Source: Cymodocea nodosa
Lineage: Eukaryota > Streptophyta > Magnoliopsida > Alismatales > Cymodoceaceae
NCBI GenBank assembly: GCA_036874045.1
Contig: CM072335.1
Coordinates: forward strand, 3,182,001 to 3,246,000
DNA length: 64,000 bases
Direction: 5' to 3'
Shown: piece after piece, positions 61,255 to 64,000 of the stretch
How the letters are laid out: each line of letters starts with the position of its first letter
Position numbering within the stretch: position 1 is the first letter of the stretch
Program-made: the position numbers and the translations under genes
The notes under the pieces: model-generated
Told to the model about the DNA's origin: nothing
Seen by the model: the letters and a program-made list of their open reading frames with translations, nothing else
Database searches by the model: none

Positions 61255-62995
61255 CTGCAGGAACTTGAGCAATATGTTCTGGATAAAGTAATATCCGCAC
61301 CTCTAACGAACCGGTCACTAGCTTTCAAAAAAGGTTGCATCCAACTGCAACCTACAGAAATTGCATAATCCTGCAATGATCCGAGATGCATGCAGCCCAC
61401 TCCTTCCAATGAGTACAGGTGTTTTTTCCTTGATGTGGGGCAATATTCTCCGAGCAATCCAATAGATCCCAAGAAGAGTGGAACTTGTTCAGACATAAAA
61501 GAAATTTGCAACCCCACGATGTCCAACTTGAGAGGTGTCTTGCAAACAAATATGAATCACTGCTAACTTCCTGAAGAATTAAAATTACAAAATTAAAGCA
61601 TCATAAAGGATAAATTTTTCAAAAGGTACAATGTATGCACTTCAAGATAGGAGCAATTAGTTATGCCTGCAAAAAACATGTCTAAGTAGAAATTTTGCAA
61701 AAAAGAGAAAAAAATGAGATAATGGCCGGCACTTTCTTAGTAACCAAAATTTAGCAAATAACGTTAAACAAAGGGTTGCAACTCTATATACAGTCAATTT
61801 TCATTTTCTTATATTGCTTAAAAAGTCACATACTTCTCAAATAATTTCAAATATCTGAAGCATTTAAAGAAAGAAACTATTAAATTACAGTTTCTTCCTC
61901 TCAAACTAAATTCAGGACCAACAATTGTAATTAATAGCACAATATGGTCTTAATCTATGCCCTTGTCTGAACTGCATGCAAATATTTTATGTTTCTTCAT
62001 CCAGTTATTCGAGGGCTTATTACATTTTTTAGAAAATAAAATTACAACATAAACAGCATTTTATCCCTAAAAATTATTAAGATATGCCACTACTACCAAT
62101 ACCCCTTGATATCAAAACATGTTTAAATACCAGTAAGTACCTTCCAAGTCAAGAAGGATAACTGAGAACACACAACGAGAAATGAAATGGTAATATCCAA
62201 GTCTTTACAAACGAGACACATTTTCACTATTTTACTCCATAAACATATCCAAGGCTGCTTGGAGGATATCACATAAAGCGAATCCGCTTACGATTCCTCT
62301 CAAAAGACCTCCGAGTTATTTTCTTTGAAAACAACAATCTATATACGTCTCCTAACTAAGCCAAAGTATGGTATTACAATATAGGTATATGAAATTCAGC
62401 ATCCCAACACCTGCAAACCATACGGCTACTCAAAGAGACGTTACGCACTAAAAAAAACCGCGTACCTACAACCTCAATTAAATCATAGACGGAAAAAAGA
62501 ATATTCCATGGATCAAATTTGCAGCTTCGTTACGAGACATTATCTCACGACTTTTTTCGTAGACCACGAGCCCTGTAAGGCTCAAAGACAACGCAAGACC
62601 ATGGAAACCGATACATCATCTCGTTGATATTATAATCTTTCACAAAACCAAAACCGGATTTTAGAAGCAAACCCTACAAGCCGAAGAAAAGAAAACCGCC
62701 CGATCATGTGGATCCAAACGTACATCTCAATAAACCAACGGAGCAACAGAAACTCGCAATAATCTGTGTGTAAAACACGGAAGAAAAACTGCAGATCGAA
62801 ATCCAAACCACAGAAAACAAGATTCGGGAACAAAAACAAGAAGATGGCGGGGACCGAGAATAAGAAAACGAATCTATGAACGTAAAGGAGAAATGGGAGA
62901 TAAAGAACCTACCGGGCTGAGGGTAAACCGCGGGAACAGGAGATCGAAAGCCCCTCCTCGATCTTCCGCGGCGATGTTCGGAAGAGAAGATGAGG
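61255..62995 (-). other. eIF5 5' leader: first exon (about 62995-62913) and leader intron
   Basis: A donor (CAGCCCG then GTAGGTTC) ends a G/C-richer leader exon at 62913. Acceptors close to the coding exon are CTGCAG (exon from 61254) or TTTATCCAG (about 61280). The intron of about 1.6 kb would be U-rich and hold no coding sequence or element that I recognise. Leader introns often boost expression of plant translation-factor genes. The exact acceptor is uncertain. Confidence 0.55.
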
Positions 62996-63019
62996 CAGCG
63001 AGGTCTGCGATTGAGGGGA

Positions 63020-63027
63020 TATTTATA
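63020..63027 (-). promoter_or_regulatory. TATA box of eIF5
   Basis: On the minus strand CCCTATAAATATCCCC contains a consensus TATAAATA. It lies about 25-35 bases upstream of the predicted leader exon start (about 62990-62995), the expected spacing. Confidence 0.65.
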
Positions 63028-63059
63028 GGGAAGGGATATGGCGACGGTGGTAACGTAGC

Positions 63060-63632
63060 AAACAGGAAACCCTAACACGGTCGATATTATCATTATTATT
63101 TTTTGTTTTATTTTTATTCCACACCTTTTTTGCTTTGCCGTTGCGTCCTCTGATTGAACAAGCCACCTATTTATTCTTTTCTTTTTTAAAAAAAAAATCC
63201 ACAAAACATGTCACTGATTTGTTACCAATATTTTTTTAAGATTTGGAAAATGAAAAAAAAGAAGTGATGATCTTAGAAATGACGTGGCTCTGACATGGCC
63301 AGCAGTGGTAGCACCATGTTCGGGTGGTGTCATTTATATAAATAATAGTGTTGACAAATTGGGTGGTGATTTTTGCAAACTATATTTTCATTTTTTATTT
63401 ATATGTACTTTTCAACTTATATTTAACTAAAATAGAAAAGAATGTAATAAAATTTTCCTTTACCGAGAGAATAAAAATTAATAATGGCCAGGGTTATTTG
63501 TTATGTGTTTTTTTTTAAATGTGTTATTCTCAGTTGAGACATCACATTGATAACTAAAGAAAATTATTAGTGCATCGACTTTTACTATCTTTAACTTTTA
63601 CTTTAAATATTTATATGTAATTTCTCTTTAAA
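63060..63632. other. Sequence upstream of eIF5, nothing recognised
   Basis: AT-rich, with T-runs at about 63094-63116 and 63175-63200. It probably includes upstream promoter sequence of eIF5. No gene on either strand. Confidence 0.5.
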
Positions 63633-64000
63633 ATGAGTTTTATGTACGGTGGAAAGAGACAAAAAGAAAAATAATAATAATTTAAAATAAAATGTAAGAT
63701 ATTTTTATATGACAAAAAGTAAACAAATGTTTAATAAACTTTCTTAGAAAATCTTTTTTTATACTTTCTTTTTGTTTCGGAGAGGTGTGAAAAAATAAAA
63801 AAATTGATGATTCGTCTTCATCGTATATTAAGCAAAAAATTTCTTTTAGTTTCATTTATGAATCATATGTTATCATCATAAGTCGTAAAAATTATAAATA
63901 TTGTCTTTTATCATCTTTTATCTTAAAAATTATATTTTATCATCATAAATCGTAAAAATCATATTTCATTATCTTTTATTGTAAAAGTTATATTTTATCT
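63633..64000. repeat. Third copy of the AT-rich repeat family, cut by the window edge
   Basis: Begins TTTTATGTACGGTGGAAAGA after a TTAA. It matches the 36021 and 36197 left modules (shared ATGTAAGATATTT, GTTTAATAAACTTTC-like and GAGAGGTGTGAAA-like blocks). Near 63855 it enters the TATGAATCATATGTTATCAT flank and the same minisatellite units. This copy lacks the hAT insertion, so it shows the empty-site arrangement across the CTATCATA region (ATCGTATATTAAGC). Confidence 0.75.

Overview
The window looks like nuclear DNA of a flowering plant: AT-rich, with plant-type GT-AG introns, abundant Ty1/copia, L1, RTE and hAT remnants, and three plant genes, all on the minus strand. The species cannot be named from this sequence.

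Region 1-49,008 is the 5' two thirds of one gene, PHYLLO, the plastid multi-domain fusion of phylloquinone (vitamin K1) synthesis. Eighteen exons (about 3,048 coding bases, 1,016 codons) could be placed with consistent phase: a plastid-targeting N-terminus, a truncated MenF-like module, the complete MenD module and the first part of MenC. The rest of MenC and all of MenH should lie beyond the left edge. Over 90% of the locus is intron. Introns 3 (11.6 kb), 7 (4.0 kb), 10 (12.7 kb), 14 (5.5 kb) and 18 (>3.5 kb) are swollen by transposons.

Intron 3 holds a three-layer nest: an AT-rich interspersed repeat with terminal inverted motifs (36,021-45,754) contains an hAT transposon (36,413-44,236, 8-bp duplication CTATCATA), which contains a Copia element with both LTRs (38,784-43,845, 5-bp duplication ACTAA). 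Intron 10 holds a 5'-truncated L1 LINE (about 17,140-27,373) cut in its reverse transcriptase by a Copia element (19,631-25,624, duplication ATTGG). That Copia in turn carries about 1.1 kb of foreign sequence in its integrase region. The other large introns hold Copia fragments, short non-coding LTR elements (TRIM-like) and RTE fragments.

Region 49,009-51,960 is intergenic and AT-rich. Region 52,019-58,690 is a WIT gene (WPP-domain-interacting tail-anchored protein): a long coiled coil ending in a C-terminal membrane anchor, with an RTE LINE fragment in its last intron. Region 59,818-63,030 is an eIF5 gene with an uninterrupted coding region, an inferred 5'-UTR intron and a clear TATA box. 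The right edge re-enters the AT-rich repeat family seen in PHYLLO intron 3.

The three genes share no pathway: plastid quinone synthesis, nuclear-envelope tethering and translation initiation. I see no operon-like or defence-like system, CRISPR, tRNA or rRNA. The most notable structure is the layered transposon nesting inside an intact-looking single-copy-type metabolic gene, datable by target-site duplications and resumed reading frames.
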